Origin: Cordia subcordata
Lineage: Eukaryota; Streptophyta; Magnoliopsida; Boraginales; Cordiaceae
Direction of reading: 5' to 3'
NCBI GenBank assembly: GCA_028554755.1
Contig: JAPTOF010000015.1
Span: forward strand, 15,165,001 to 15,229,000
Length of the DNA: 64,000 nucleotides
The stretch's first letter is position 1. Each line of letters begins with the position of its first letter. The notes under the pieces are model-generated. The model had not been told where the DNA came from. It saw only the letters and a list, made by a program, of their open reading frames with translations, and made no database searches. The position numbers and the translations under genes are program-made. This document shows, in pieces, positions 1-12,979 of this stretch.

Positions 1-730
1 AATATTTTTCAAGAGGGTGAATCAAGATTATTAGAATAATTCTGTACCTCATATATTTACAAAAACAACAATGATTTTGAATTAGGTAATATATTTATAC
101 ACAAGACTTGAAATGGTAAAAAGAGTAGGAATAAGATGATTGAACCCAAGATCTTAAAGGGATTGAATTTTTGAAAGCTATACCATCTATTTAGTTTTGC
201 TTATTTCTACGTGCTCATAAGCAGTTGGTGTTTATAAACAACTTCTGATATTTATAAGAAAGTGATAATAAAGGCACACTAAGTATGATATATTCATTAT
301 CAAGTCTATTTTATTTCCAGTTTCATTCCATTTGCTTGCCTAGTATATTCCTTTCTAAATTTGTTTCAATATACCAATCACCACCTTAAAAGTTAAAAAT
401 TTGTTGTCTTTGGGCAAACTATGATATTTAAAATTTACAGTAGGTATACAAATTTTCAATTGGTCTGTTTTCTTTTTTCCTTTCAACATTACTTTTAATT
501 CTTTTGATTGAAATATCATTAATGAAAAAGTATGATTTTTTGTATTCAATTTACCATGAGTTTGGGGGAAATTAATTTTATATTATTGATTACCATATAT
601 ATAGTTTGTAATAGTTAATTTACCATTTTAGGACCACACTTAGGCAGGCCTCCTTGAGGAGACGATACCCGTATTCTTGCACACTACACTGCATTCAATC
701 CATGCACTTGCGAATTATAAATTGATATCA
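1..730. other. AT-rich sequence without a recognised gene
   Basis: No convincing coding region, RNA gene or complete element is visible. Short open frames here have low-complexity composition and no family signature. The stretch at about 620-700 is less AT-rich and may be the edge of another retroelement that truncates the copia gag remnant to its right; this is inference. Confidence 0.5.
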
Positions 731-734
731 CATT

Positions 735-2172
735 TGAAGAGATTGCTTTGTTGTCAAAGAATTTCATGTAAGATTTTTGTTTCTTTGAAGAATCATAGCC
801 AATTCTGACTTTATCAAAAACACACCTTTGTTTTCCGAACAAAGCATTCAAGTTCTTGACTCCATTTGTAAACTTTGAAACAACTTCATCCTAATTCTTT
901 ACTTTCTTCTTCAAATCCTCATTTTAATTTTGCAAATCAACATTTGTCTTCTTTTTCCAAACTTTCATTTTCACAATTAGAATCATGCGATTGTTTTTCA
1001 AGAGATGAAACATTCTTTTTAAGCTCTTTGTTTTTGTTGACAATCTTTTCAAATTTAATAATCATTTCATTGGACATGTCCTTTAATTCATCATTAGAGC
1101 ATTTATCCTCATCACAAGATACATAGTTAGGGGTTACCTCATTATCCTCACTTGCCATGGGACAAAGGTTAGCCATCTTTTCCTCAATGGAGTCCTCTTC
1201 TTCATCACTTGAGTCTGGGTCACTCTAACTAGCTTTCAATGCCCTCTTTTTGTACTTTTTGTCATCTTTCTTCCTCAATAAGCATTTAGCTTTTACATGG
1301 CCTGGTTTTTTACATTTAAAACATATTAGTTCTTTGCTAGATTCTCCTTTACTTACCTCTTTTCTTGGAACTCTTCTTGAGTTGAACTTTTCCTTTCTCA
1401 TGAACCTTCTAAACTTTGAGAACATTGCTATTTCCTCATCCTCATCACTATCACTTTCACTTGTTAAATCTTCTTGCGGTGTGGCTTTGAGTGCAATGGT
1501 CTTTGTAGCTTTTAGACGTTTCTCAAGTTCTTTAAGTTCTAGCTCATGCGTTATGAGTAAGCCGACAAGTTCACTCAATGGCAGTTTGTTAAGGTCCTTA
1601 GCTTCTTTAATTGTCGTCACCTTAGGTTGGCATGACAGTGGTAGACTTCTTAAGAGTTTCCTAACAAGCTCGGCATTTTCATAAGATTTTTCAAGAGATT
1701 TCAAAGAATTTATAATTCCTATGAATCTAGAATACATTTACTCAATATTTTCTTCAAGAAGCATAGCAAACATTTCATATTTATGCACCAGCACACTAAT
1801 TCTAGTCTCTTTTACTTGACTAGTTCCTTCATATGTAACTTCAAGTTGATCCCATATTTCCTTTGTGGTAGTGCATCCAATTATCCTATGAAACTCAGTA
1901 GCATCCATGCAAAGATAAAGATAATGAATAGCAATAGCATTGGCTTTAGCAAGTTTTATATCATCTTTATCTCTTTCATCTTTCAGTTTAAGAGCCTTCA
2001 CTCCATTATCTTCCTTAGTAGGAGTGACAGGGCCATTGACAATGGTTTTTCATGCATTATAGTCATTTGCATGCAAAAATATTCTCATTCTAACTTTCTA
2101 AAAAGCATAACTAGTACCATCAAAGTGTGGGACACTAGTGGTGGAAAGACCTTCTTGAATTCTTTGTGCCAT
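735..2172 (-). pseudogene. Ty1-copia gag (UBN2-type) remnant
   Basis: Decayed gag of a Ty1-copia retrotransposon, read leftwards. The start chosen is the Met at 2172, which begins MAQRIQEGLSTTSVPHFDG, a typical copia gag N-terminus. Downstream pieces include the UBN2-like segment (TKEIWDQLEVTYEG near 1840) and a C-terminal CCHC knuckle, CFKCKKPGHVKAKC, near 1290-1335. A charged acidic region follows (937-1176), then a tail near 760-850 ending in a KKQKSYMKFF-like motif. The frame is interrupted by stops near 2098, 1738 and 1224. The protein would have packaged element RNA into virus-like particles. No pol follows to the left, so the element is truncated near 730. The PBS and an LTR-like sequence lie just to the right, in the expected order for a minus-strand element. 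Confidence 0.8.
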
Positions 2173-2257
2173 GATTTTTAGCTCTAGACGGTTAAGTAAA
2201 AAACATACACTAATGCAAATAATCACACAAATTATGCAATTAATATGTAGAGTACTA

Positions 2258-2270
2258 GGCTTTGATGCCA
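2258..2270 (-). promoter_or_regulatory. Primer-binding site of copia remnant (tRNA-iMet type)
   Basis: The minus strand reads TGGCATCAAAGCC, a variant of the TGGTATCAGAGCC site complementary to the 3' end of plant initiator tRNA-Met. It lies about 86 bp upstream of the gag start and directly after the LTR-like sequence on its right, as expected for minus-strand DNA priming. Confidence 0.75.
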
Positions 2271-2275
2271 CATAT

Positions 2276-3230
2276 TGCCCAAACAATAAATCCAAGCAAG
2301 GGTGAATTACATTAATGGCACAATTAAACACTTAAAAATCTCTTTTAAGTAATTCAAGCAATAAAGCAAACGATATAGGGAGAAAACAAATAATATTGCT
2401 TGAATGTAAAGAGTTAAGGGAAAGAGAATCAAATGCAACAATTTATAATGGTTCGAACTCCCAAAGGCCTAGTCCACTCCCTAAGACCTCCCCTTAGGAT
2501 TTTCAACTTCATTAGTGAATCGCTTCTTGCTTAGTACATTGTAGAAGCATAGAATAACGATCACAATACCTTGTTCAGACAAAGACCTCAAGTGTTCTCT
2601 TAACAGTTGAGGAATTTCAACCCTTCACTCTTGACAAGAATGATTTCATACTAGTCTACTCAAGAGCAAAGTACACTTCCAATAGAATAGTAAAGTGTAT
2701 GGTTTACAGACTCTTAAGAGTAAGAATACAAGAAGTGTTTACACCTTCCTATATTATTCTGAAGTGACTTGATCAATGAATGCAAATGATAAGCAATAAA
2801 TAAATAATAGCAATAAATGAAAGCAATAAATGTTGAAAGATTATAATGAAGGAGTTTTGAATGCTAGTTGATTGCAAAGAAGGCTTAGATAAAGTTTTTA
2901 TCTGAATTGAGGGTAAGGGTGGTATTTATAAAGCCAAAAAGTAAATCCCCCAATGGATATATTTCAAAAACAATAGAAAGCACCTACTGGTGGACCGTTT
3001 TTATTAGCTGACCCTACCAGTCAGCTGGTGCCCTTGCCAGTAGAGATTACTGATTATAGCGGCTGAAGGTATCGTTTGAAGGTGCCCTAGCCAATACCTA
3101 TTGGTTGACTGTCAGCCAGTACGCTCAGTTAGTACCTGGGTTATATGCAAAAAAGTCCACAAATGCTGCTGCAACGTTTACAAAGCTTAACTTTTCAGGT
3201 GAAGGGTATGCAAGCATGTTTTTTTGCAGA
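2276..3230 (-). mobile_element. 5' LTR-like sequence of the copia remnant
   Basis: This starts with TG six bases beyond the PBS and contains the 'GGTTCGAACTCCCAAAGGCC' type stretch at about 2448-2467 that is common in SIRE/Tork-type copia LTRs. The 2980-3140 part carries several copies of a 'CCAGTCAGCTGGT/CCAGTNNNG' type motif. The right boundary is not defined by a visible CA terminus or a second LTR, so the end is approximate. No coding capacity. Confidence 0.5.
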
Positions 3231-3818
3231 GTTTAGAAGCTCAAGACACCAACTTGCACCAAATACATCTAATCTCATAAATGCCTAACAACCAAGCATG
3301 CTAAGCGTTAAATTCAAGATTTAAACTCATACACAACTTAAGATTTCTGCAAGATTTTGTTTGAAAAAGTTTATGCATGCATTTATATAAGCATATAAGT
3401 CATGCAAGTTGGACAAAAATACTTAAGTGCCTATAATGCAAAGCTATAACCAATACAAATGCACTTTTATTGTAGAGATATGATGAAAATACAAGAAGTA
3501 TATACATATACATATAAGCATATATATACTTATGTACTTAATGCAAGAATCAATAGATGACATAGATACTCTGCTCATCATAGAGAAGCCAATTTTATTG
3601 CCATTCTTTGCAGGAAATACGTGAATATAAGCTATCTAGATATGTATACTTACATATAGATAAGAATATGCAACAATAGCTTATAGAACTCAAGAAGTGT
3701 TAAGTCAAAAATATTGTTTAGCCACGAAAATCTACAAAGAGTTATGAAGAACAAGCACTTTGCCATGACATATTAAATAGAGAAGATAATCTTATGCAAA
3801 CGTGATGCAAATTAAGAG
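3231..3818. other. AT-rich sequence, no gene seen
   Basis: Only AT-rich, weakly repetitive sequence is visible, for example alternating TATA/CATA runs near 3500-3540. No ORF with family resemblance and no RNA gene recognised. Confidence 0.4.
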
Positions 3819-5326
3819 TGATGTTAGTTTATAACCTGCAAGTGCACAGATCATTTACAGTGTAGTATGCGTGAGTGCAGGATCATCTTCACAAGAAGGA
3901 TTTTAAGATTGGTCTTTAAGTGTGCTAACGTGCCTAGGAAAAGCTACGTGCATGTGTGTGGTTTGGTTCTCAACTAAAAGAGTTGGAAAAAACTCTAGAC
4001 CAACCAAAACAATGAACTAAACCTAATCTAAGGTATATGGAAGGAATAGGAGGTGATCAAGCTAAGGAAAAGGGATTAAACTCAAGAATAAAGGAACTAG
4101 GGTGATCTCTTCTTGATCATAGGGATCGGAAACCTTGTATTGGGCATTTGATGGCTTTCAGTGCTTCTTTTAAGAGCCTAGATTAACTAACCTTATTATC
4201 CGTAAGTCTTAGTACAATTCTATCCCTAACTGAATTAGAGTATAGCTTTGTCCTTATTAATTAGGATTTAGGGGTTAGCAATTAGGACTCTTGGATGACA
4301 TGATTTACTCTAACCTAGGGTTTAATCTGTTAATTGTGTTTCAAGCTAAGGAATAAATTATCTAAGTTCAACAAGCTAGTCTATTTCATCCTAAAGGCAA
4401 AACATTAAGGTATCTACGAATTGAAGCATAATTGAATCAACATCACGTAAGTGAATAAAGAATTAAGAGCAAAATCAATATATTCATTCACCGAGACATA
4501 ATGTCGAACACATAGACATATTTGAAATAGTCATTGAGAAATTCAACATGTATTAAAACCATCAAAATAACCGAAGCAATTGTATGAAATCCTAACCTAT
4601 AATACAAGCATTAACCTACCCTAATAGATCTACATAATCATATTAAAAACAAGAAAGAAGTAAAGATAAAGAGTCTTCCCATCTTCTTGCTTCAATCCTC
4701 AATAATTGCTTGCAAATCCTTTACCAATCCTTGTTTGAATCTCCAAACCTAGATTGATTTGGGGTGGAATTAGGTGTGGGAAGGTGTGTGAGGTGTACAA
4801 ACATTTAGGGTTTTAATGGGGTTGAAAGTTGTGCAAAATAAGAGCTGAATGGACTTAAATAAACTACCGAAGTCGGTGCTACTGGTCAACCAGTACGAGA
4901 CATATGCTCAGTTGGTAGCTTATTGATGCTCACTGTTTTTACCAGTCAACCCACTGGTTGACCTACCAGTCGAGCCATTGGTCGATCCATCAGTCAAGCC
5001 CCTCTGCTTTGACAGCTTGGCTTGAAACTTCATTTTTAGCCCATTCCTTTATCTTTTCGCTTTCGATCTTCAACGTATGCTCTGATCTTCATTCTTCTTC
5101 AATTTTAAACCTTGTTCAAGCTTTTTCTACACCCCTGTGCTTACCTAAAATAAAAAATCAAGCATTAGTCTAGCAATTTATCAATTAAACTCAACAAAGC
5201 ATCTATCATCAATTAAGGACAATCATTATGTAAATGCTATATTAATACTAGCAATGGAGCTCAAAACACTTTCAAACATGTATATAAATGCAAGCATAAA
5301 CACACGCAATCTAACACACACCAACA
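3819..5326 (-). mobile_element. LTR-like repeat (left, probable 3' LTR of minus-strand element)
   Basis: It starts TGATGTTAGTTTATAACC and ends CACACCAACA, giving TG...CA termini. It is followed at once by CCCCCAAACC (5327-5336), which read on the minus strand is a purine-rich GGTTTGGGGG polypurine tract. The first ~190 bp recur at 7849-8042 in the same orientation with roughly 85-90% identity by eye. A related, diverged copy lies at 22872-24722. No coding capacity. Taken together this suggests an LTR of a gypsy-like or non-autonomous element of unknown lineage. Confidence 0.55.
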
Positions 5327-7848
5327 CCCCCAAACCTTTTCCTTGCTTGTTCCAAGTGAGACCAATCATAAGTTCACTTCACGATGCTCAAAAAGTTCTA
5401 GTTGCATTGACAGGATATCTTTTTGACGCTGAGGAGTACATGGGTCAACTCTAATTGTGTATAAGCTACCTATGGCTCGTCAGGTCCTCTTCTCTATCAC
5501 AAGGGTCCTTACTACCTTAAGACTCACCAAGCACGTTTAAGCTATCACCCTACTAAGGCTTGAAATAAACTCACATGTGGGGAATTGAAACTTCGCACCT
5601 CCACTACTATCATGGCCCTTTTAAAACACCTTTTGCCCTTTTATAATCAACAAAACAAAGACAAAATACATTCACTTGCTCTATTACCACTACACATGGG
5701 TCAATTGCATCAAAGGGGAAAAGTCTATTCACAACACAACAGCAAAAGAAAAGAACAAATGGTGCCATTGTGACACTTATTCAACACTGTACCTTTTTTT
5801 CTCTTTTTTTGGCCTTTTTGGCTCTTCTTTTGCTTTTTTTTTTCTTTTTCTTTCTTTTTTTTTTCCTTTTCAAACCAACATAAGCAAATAGAAGCGCTAA
5901 GCCACATCAAGGGAAACCATTCAAGTGAGGGCCACTCGTAACAAACCTTTAGTGATTGTCTATTTCTTACCAAAGTCGTAGGGTAATAGCAAAGTAAGTT
6001 CCTAAAGTCATTCACTCCCCATAGTTCTTTTGATGATTCTCCTAAAGAGTTGGTTAACCACTACACTCAATTCACTCCCCACAAGTATAGCCTTGTTGTC
6101 TCTATTCAGTAAAGGCAAGTACAAAAGCCAACTTTTCAGCCAAACTAAAGATAAATGGCTGAACATTTGCAAAATATTGTCCCAATTTTGAGACAAACCA
6201 CGCAAACTACCTCTTTATCAAGCATGAAAACAATTTAAAACTTTTACACTCGTAAACCTAAACTTTGTTTTTCTTTAAGCAAATAGACTAAACCACACAA
6301 CAAGTAAACTCACTAATTAAGCACATGTATGGGGAATGTGGAAAGGGTAGAAAAGTAAAGATGAAAGGATGGAAAGATACAACTTAATATGCTCTTGGAT
6401 GTCTACAAATTCCAATGAATAATCCTTAGATCTCATAGCCTGCTTCTCATTAATGCACAAAATTCAAAAAGCTCCAATGAATAATCCTTAGATCTAATAG
6501 CCTGCTTCTCATTAACGCACAAAATTCAAAAAGAAAAAAGAGGTTAGTATTCAATACACAAATAGAAATTGACCCTATTGTAAGCAAAACACAATATTGC
6601 ATGCAAATCTACCCTATAAATGATAAGCATGAAAAGAGTAACTCCTATACTCCCGAACCTAAACTTTACTTGTGCTCGAACAAATAACATCTATCCACAT
6701 AACAAGGAAGCAACATGAACCATATATGGGGAGTGTGGAGGGGGTAGATAGAGACGAAAAGAAGATGAAGTAATACAACCTTGAGTTCGTGGGATCCGTA
6801 AGTGTCAAAGAAATGACATTCAAATTGATACTCAAAGATGTACACAAGGACTATACACATTGGTGCACTAAAAAGAATAGAATTGAGCAAAAAGCAAATG
6901 AGGGAAAATAACTCTAACATGCCAAAAACAAAAGCAACAAAAAATGAACTAAATTACTAAAAACAAAAGCAACTAAAAAAGCAAAAGAGACTTGTAAAAA
7001 GGAACAAGTTTAGGTGGCCTCTTAGTAGTGCTAAATTTTACGCCCCTTGTCGAGTGCCAATGTTAGAGTAATACATGTTTAAAATTGCGTGGCACAAATT
7101 GTTGGATAATCATCAAAGCACAAACAATAGCAGGACAAGGATCATGCAATATATGAAAGAGCAATGAATAAAAAATGCACCCCTTTTCTAAATCGCAGCT
7201 CGAAGTGTCAAGTATAGATGTGTGCTCAAATGTGGTAGGGACCATGTAACAATGCAAATGGTTATGCCCCTGTTTACTTACTAAATAATCACCCTATGGC
7301 CTTCTTCTCATAATCAAAGGCTAAAAACATACCCCTCTCTATGGGTCAATGATAGGTCTAATGCATGCAATGTGGGAAGTGTATTCTCTAATCCTGGATG
7401 AAAATGTTACATGCAAGAAGGCATAAATGTGAGCTCCATAAAAAGAGACTCAACAGAATGAAATGGGAAATAGGTACAACATTCAAAGAAGGAAGATAAA
7501 TGTAAGGAGAAGTGGAAGCTCTTCCTTTCTATGAGATATGGTGTTATTGAACAAAGGTCGCTCTAACTCCACACATAAAGTAGTCTTGATCTTAATGGGT
7601 TTACGTGTAAGTGAAGGTTCATGTTTATCTAAAAAGCGATTGACCTTATCAATCAACTCCCTATCGAAGAGGGTAGAATAAAACTCCAACAATGACTTAT
7701 CAAACATGCGCAAAGACCCATAGATTAAAATTTCAAGTTCATTAATCTCTTCCTTAAGTGTCTTCTTAGAGTAGCTATTTCCCTTAACATTTGAATTGAT
7801 AACTCTAAGAGACCTAGAATCTGAAATTGATGCTTCGCTCTCCCTAAT
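5327..7848 (-). mobile_element. Internal region of the LTR-like element, no recognisable protein
   Basis: Non-coding, AT-rich sequence between the two related LTR-like ends. It contains the polypurine-tract candidate at 5327-5336, a homopyrimidine run at about 5793-5872 and a 62-bp tandem duplication at 6411-6534. A 133-codon open frame at 7483-7884 (minus) shows no motif I recognise and crosses the LTR-like boundary at 7849, so I do not call it a gene. No gag, RT or integrase motif was found, so this is probably a non-autonomous or heavily deleted element. Confidence 0.4.
6411..6534. repeat. 62-bp tandem duplication
   Basis: Two adjacent copies (6411-6472, 6473-6534) beginning TCCAATGAATAATCCTTAGA, differing at only about two or three positions. 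This indicates a recent local duplication. Confidence 0.9.
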
Positions 7849-8042
7849 TGATGTCAATTTATAACTCACAAGTGCATAGATCATTTGTAGTGTAGTGTGC
7901 GTAAGTGCAAGATCGTCTCCATAGAAAGACTCCTAAGATTGGTCTTTAAGTATGCTAATGTGCCTAGGAAAAGCTACATACATGTGTGTGGTTTGGTTCT
8001 TAACTGAAAGAGTTCAAAGGAACTTTAGACCAACCAAAACAA
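7849..8042 (-). mobile_element. LTR-like repeat fragment (right copy, truncated)
   Basis: It starts TGATGTCAATTTATAACT and matches the first ~190 bp of 3819-5326, including a GCCTAGGAAAAGCTAC block and the CTAGACCAACC end. Similarity stops abruptly after 8042. It may be the outer LTR of the same element, truncated by deletion. Confidence 0.55.
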
Positions 8043-8450
8043 ACTTTTAGTAAATTTTCAATACTAATCATGTTTGTTTTACAATAGATTTGATATGCGC
8101 AAAAAGCAATTGAAGATGAATAATACATGTGAATTTAATAACTTATTATATATTTTATAAAATTACAGTATATGTGAGGATAAAATATAAATTTATTTCA
8201 TAAAATTTGACTTTTTGTAATTTTTTGTACTAATCATTTTTCTTGGTAGAAGATTTACAATAACTAAGCAAAGCATTTAAATTGGAAAAAATAAAATTAG
8301 AAAATCATCTGGTCTGAAAAATGGAATAGATAAAGGGTGATATATTTGTTGAAGTTTAACGTACTTTTGGAGGAAAAGAATTGATACAATTGATTAGAAT
8401 ATACGGTATCATAAAATATTTATTTGAAATTCAACTCATTCTCAAAATTA
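8043..8450. other. AT-rich spacer
   Basis: Very AT-rich sequence leading into the AAT microsatellite. No gene or element recognised. Confidence 0.4.
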
Positions 8451-9474
<1,024 letters not shown>

Positions 9475-10090
9475 GTTAAGTATTAGCTATTACAAGGAAT
9501 GAGAGTAATAGACATACCTTCTTTTTTGGAAAGGGAAGTACAAGGCAAGAAGAAAAGAGAGGGGAATGTCTGGTTATTATTTTCATGTAATGGCAACTTC
9601 AAGAAATTGATAATTTAAATCCTATGTGGATAGAATCATCAATTAATTTTTTTGTATAAGTAAAAATAAATCTATACCAACTAATGTGTAATAAACCTAG
9701 TATAAATTTACTTCTTGACTTTGACAATAACTAACAAGAAACATGCGAAAAACAAAACATTTGTTTTTGTTTCCACCATTTACTATAAATATTACCAATA
9801 CTCCTTTATATGTCTTGAGAGACAAAATTTTCAAACCATAAATCTGTTCATCATTATTTTACTTTTGTAAGATTCCACCTCATAGAGCGTATGAGTCATT
9901 TTCAAGATTCGGTGTCTATATTGAAATTTCATCAGGCACAAGAGGAATTGAAATAAAGGTCTTCACAATCATTACATTAGTTGAGGTATGTTTAGATTTT
10001 AAACAGTTCATCTATATATTCTTTTGTTATTTCATATTTCATCATCTCAACTTGATTTTCATATAACAATAATGAATTTAGATTATTGTA
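9475..10090 (+). promoter_or_regulatory. Upstream region of the DUF569 gene with TATA-like box
   Basis: TATAAATA at 9784-9791 lies about 300 bp before the start codon and is a plausible TATA box. A GAGGTATGTTTAG donor-like site near 9982 and a TTTAG acceptor-like site near 10080 would allow a small 5'-UTR intron. Both are inferences from motif and spacing only. No coding sequence is seen in this stretch. Confidence 0.35.
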
Positions 10091-10624
10091 ATGGATCTCT
10101 TCCAAAATGCCAAAACAATTCGACTCCGATCCTTCTATGACAAGTACCTAATAGCACAAGATGATGAAGAATTTGTGTGCCAATGTCGAGATGGTTCAAC
10201 AAAGAATGCAGTTTGGATGGTTGAATTTATGGAAGGAAAGGGTGCACTTCAATTCAAAAGTTGCTACGGAAAATACCTTACAGCCTCAGACATACCATTC
10301 ATACCAGGGGTGACAGGCAAAAAGGTCCTCCAAACATTGCCAAGCAAATCAGAAGATCCATCGATTGAATGGGAACCTATAAGAGATGGTTTTCAAGTAA
10401 GGCTTAAAACGCACTGTGGAAATTTTTTACGACCAAATGGGGGGTTACCTCCTTGGAGGAATTCTGTTACACATGATATTCCTCATAGGCATAAAACTCT
10501 TGAGAAAATATTATGGGATATTGAAGTTGTGGAAACTAATCATGAGCAAGGTCATCAATGTACAAGATCAGATACTAGATTTCCTCAACCAAAAGCATTT
10601 GAAGAATCATTTGGTTCTCTATAA
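10091..10624 (+). CDS. DUF569 family protein (fascin-like beta-trefoil)
   Basis: A 177-residue open frame starting MDLFQNAKTIRLRSFYDKYL, which matches the well-conserved N-terminus of plant DUF569 proteins (fascin/actin-cross-linking-like beta-trefoil fold). Two trefoil-type repeats are visible: residues about 9-50 (LRSFYDKYL...W.VEF) and about 53-75 (LQFKSCYGKYLTASD). A third lies at about 110-165 (FQVRLKTHCGNFLRPNGG...W.IEVVE). The GKKVLQTLP block is also family-typical. Function is not established for this family; a ligand- or actin-binding role is only suggested by fold. The frame is intact with no stops or frameshifts, in contrast to everything around it. Some family members are longer (about 280-520 residues), so further exons cannot be excluded, but the C-terminus ends naturally after the domain. 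An AATAAA signal candidate occurs near 10817. Confidence 0.85.
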   Translation: MDLFQNAKTIRLRSFYDKYLIAQDDEEFVCQCRDGSTKNAVWMVEFMEGKGALQFKSCYGKYLTASDIPFIPGVTGKKVLQTLPSKSEDPSIEWEPIRDGFQVRLKTHCGNFLRPNGGLPPWRNSVTHDIPHRHKTLEKILWDIEVVETNHEQGHQCTRSDTRFPQPKAFEESFGSL

Positions 10625-11480
10625 CCAAAGGTGATTAAACTACAATATGTTGTTTGATTAAGTCATGAACATGCGATGTAATTCCATATAATTTAGGTTT
10701 GTATATGTAACATGGATAGTTGTCATGTACATGCTATTCTTATGATTTTAAGTTAAATTAATTGATCAATCGAATACACTTTTCTCTAAATGACATCCAA
10801 AACTAAAGGTATTCAGAATAAATTTATTTTTCTTTTAACTAAATCTTTAGTAATATCTTTGTCACGATTTTTGCTTTCATCAAATCAAAGAGAATCATGT
10901 ATTTGAGATTTTCTATGGAGAGATATTCCATGGAAAGTTGTAATTATCTGCTAATCTTTCCATTCATGAAAGTTGTAATTATTTACTCATCTTTTTCTTT
11001 CACAAAAGTTGTAATTATCTACTCATCTTTTCATTCACTTCATTCTCTTGGAGAAAATGATTGGTTTATGAAGCAAACTTTGGTTTGATTAATATATGGG
11101 TGAGAAGGATGGGAAAGAGAATGCAATAGAAGATGGGAGAGGGATGACGATGAGAGAAAATTAGAGGTACCAGAAAGGAAAAAAGAAAAGAGAGAAAGAA
11201 ATGAAGAAAGGAAAAGGTTAAGAAAACAATTGGCATTTTGAAGATATCCTAGATAATATGGTTTTGAGTTAAAGAAGTTCAAGTGAAATTGTTTAGCATA
11301 AGAGGGTTATATATTGCTAAACCTATAGTTCAAGGAAATAAATTGGAGAATTCCTTATTTGTTATTTGCGTGTCATGGTGTATCTCTTTATAAATATATT
11401 TAAAATGCCTCATTTGTTTTATATTTTACCTTCAATTTAAGTTGTATTGGAACATGCCTTACTTATATAAATGTAGGTGC
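10625..11480. other. 3' flank of the DUF569 gene with a 3-copy tandem repeat
   Basis: Non-coding. At 10933-11038 there are three adjacent ~35-36-bp copies sharing AAAGTTGTAATTAT. A purine-rich stretch (11098-11225) follows. No gene recognised. Confidence 0.5.
10933..11038. repeat. Tandem repeat, three copies of ~35 bp
   Basis: Copies start near 10933, 10968 and 11004, each with AAAGTTGTAATTAT followed by a CTNATCTTT-type segment and a CATTCA/TTTCAC end. Confidence 0.8.
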
Positions 11481-12300
11481 TCCGACTATTACACTCCTTG
11501 TATCGTCCCACAGAGATTGCAAATTGAAAGCAAACTGTTGAAATAGGTTTGACCCTAATTTTATCTTACAAATGATCAGTAAATTTAGAAAAGTTAAATT
11601 TAAATATTAAACTAAATTAAAAAGAAAAATATCTACCAAAACAAAAAACTAAAAGTTGTAACAAAAAGTGAATTGAATTCTAATTTTGAAACAACTAGGG
11701 TTAACAATTTTACCTTTGCAATCCTTTTAACTCTCTTTTTTTTCCAATCAATTAATTTTATTCATGAGTGATATTGGAAATCCTAAAGTGTATTATTAAT
11801 CTATTCTAAGACTTAACAATAGTGCCTATGCTTACCAATTCCTATGTAATTCAAATAAAGATCATTAATTTCCTAAAGAACTGCACAAATCTCAAGAGTA
11901 TATTCCCATCTCATAAAACTTACATTATTCTGTTTCATTAAATTGAAACCTTATTTTTTCAATTGAGTTGTGAATTCCTAAACTATTAACAAAGCGGCTA
12001 ATTCAAGTAGAAACACTAAGCACAAAATGAAATACTCACTCAAATTGATAAATTAATTGATACGGAATTAATAAAAGACAATTAAAGATTTATGGTAAGA
12101 TCCATTGCAAATCTATATACAAAATTTAGTGCATAAATAAAAATATAGAATGTAAAATAAATAATTGAAGCATATTAAAGTAATTTAAAAAACTAAAATA
12201 AGAATTTAAAGCGTAAAACTAAAATAATTCTAAAATTGAAATTAAATTGTAGATCTGAAAATTAAAATGGGTGAGTCAGTAAACGTGATAGATGGGTGAA
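11480..12300. repeat. AT-rich dispersed repeat (non-coding)
   Basis: It begins with a GTATCGTCCCACAGAGATTG-type block near 11501, a motif found at the edge of a widespread class of non-coding plant repeats. It continues as AT-rich sequence with alternating AATTAA motifs. A similar AT-rich organisation is seen at 18330-19200. No coding capacity and no defined ends. Confidence 0.4.
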
Positions 12301-12979
12301 TATAGCGTTTTGGCCATGAACTTTGCTTTTTCAAGATTAACTAAAACTTTAATCAAGCACGTGGTAGTGAGATTTTAAAAGCAAGAACGAACAGAGTTAA
12401 AGCAACAAAGATAGTGCATATGGGATTTGTAGTGGTTTGACGCCTAGCTTACATCCATTCCTCATCACCCCAATCAAGAATTTAGTAATCAAGAATACTT
12501 GCTTGTTTTCTCAAGTGTTTTTGTATATTCCTCACAAATCTACCCCAATCCCGATTTTAATGTAGATAATACAAGAGTATGAAAGTTAAAGCTCTCAAAG
12601 TTTAAGCACAAAGTTAGAAGAAAAAGATAAATACATTTCTAATTTTAGGATTGCCTTAATGTATGTATAAAACTTGTTTTTAGCGTTAGATTTGTTGGTA
12701 TTTAAATGCTCATTTGAAAAATATCTATTAGACACAATTAGAAAAGCCCCAAAACAAAATTTGAATGTTTGAAAAAGGATAAGGCTGTTCAAATTTACCA
12801 AAAGTGACTAGTTTTAGATAAGAGTTTTTGTGAAAGCTTAGGTTTGGTGAGGTATTTGATCATACTAGTCGCTCGAAATATCTCTGCTATTAGGCAAATG
12901 AAAATCCTTGTCCAACTAAGCCATGGTCCATTCATGCATCTTGAAGGGCTTACCTGAACCATGATTAAAACCTCACTAT
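12301..12979. other. Spacer before the copia element, no gene seen
   Basis: Non-coding sequence. The last five bases before the LTR (12975-12979, ACTAT) resemble ACTGT following the right LTR (25499-25503), a probable decayed target-site duplication. Confidence 0.4.

Noticed and set aside
5725..6015. Lys-rich small protein on the minus strand
   Set aside because: Explained by the homopyrimidine tract at about 5793-5872; no start context or family.
7483..7884. 133-codon open frame on the minus strand
   Set aside because: No recognisable motif; it crosses the LTR-like boundary at 7849 and lies in decayed repeat sequence. A chance open frame is as likely as a gene.
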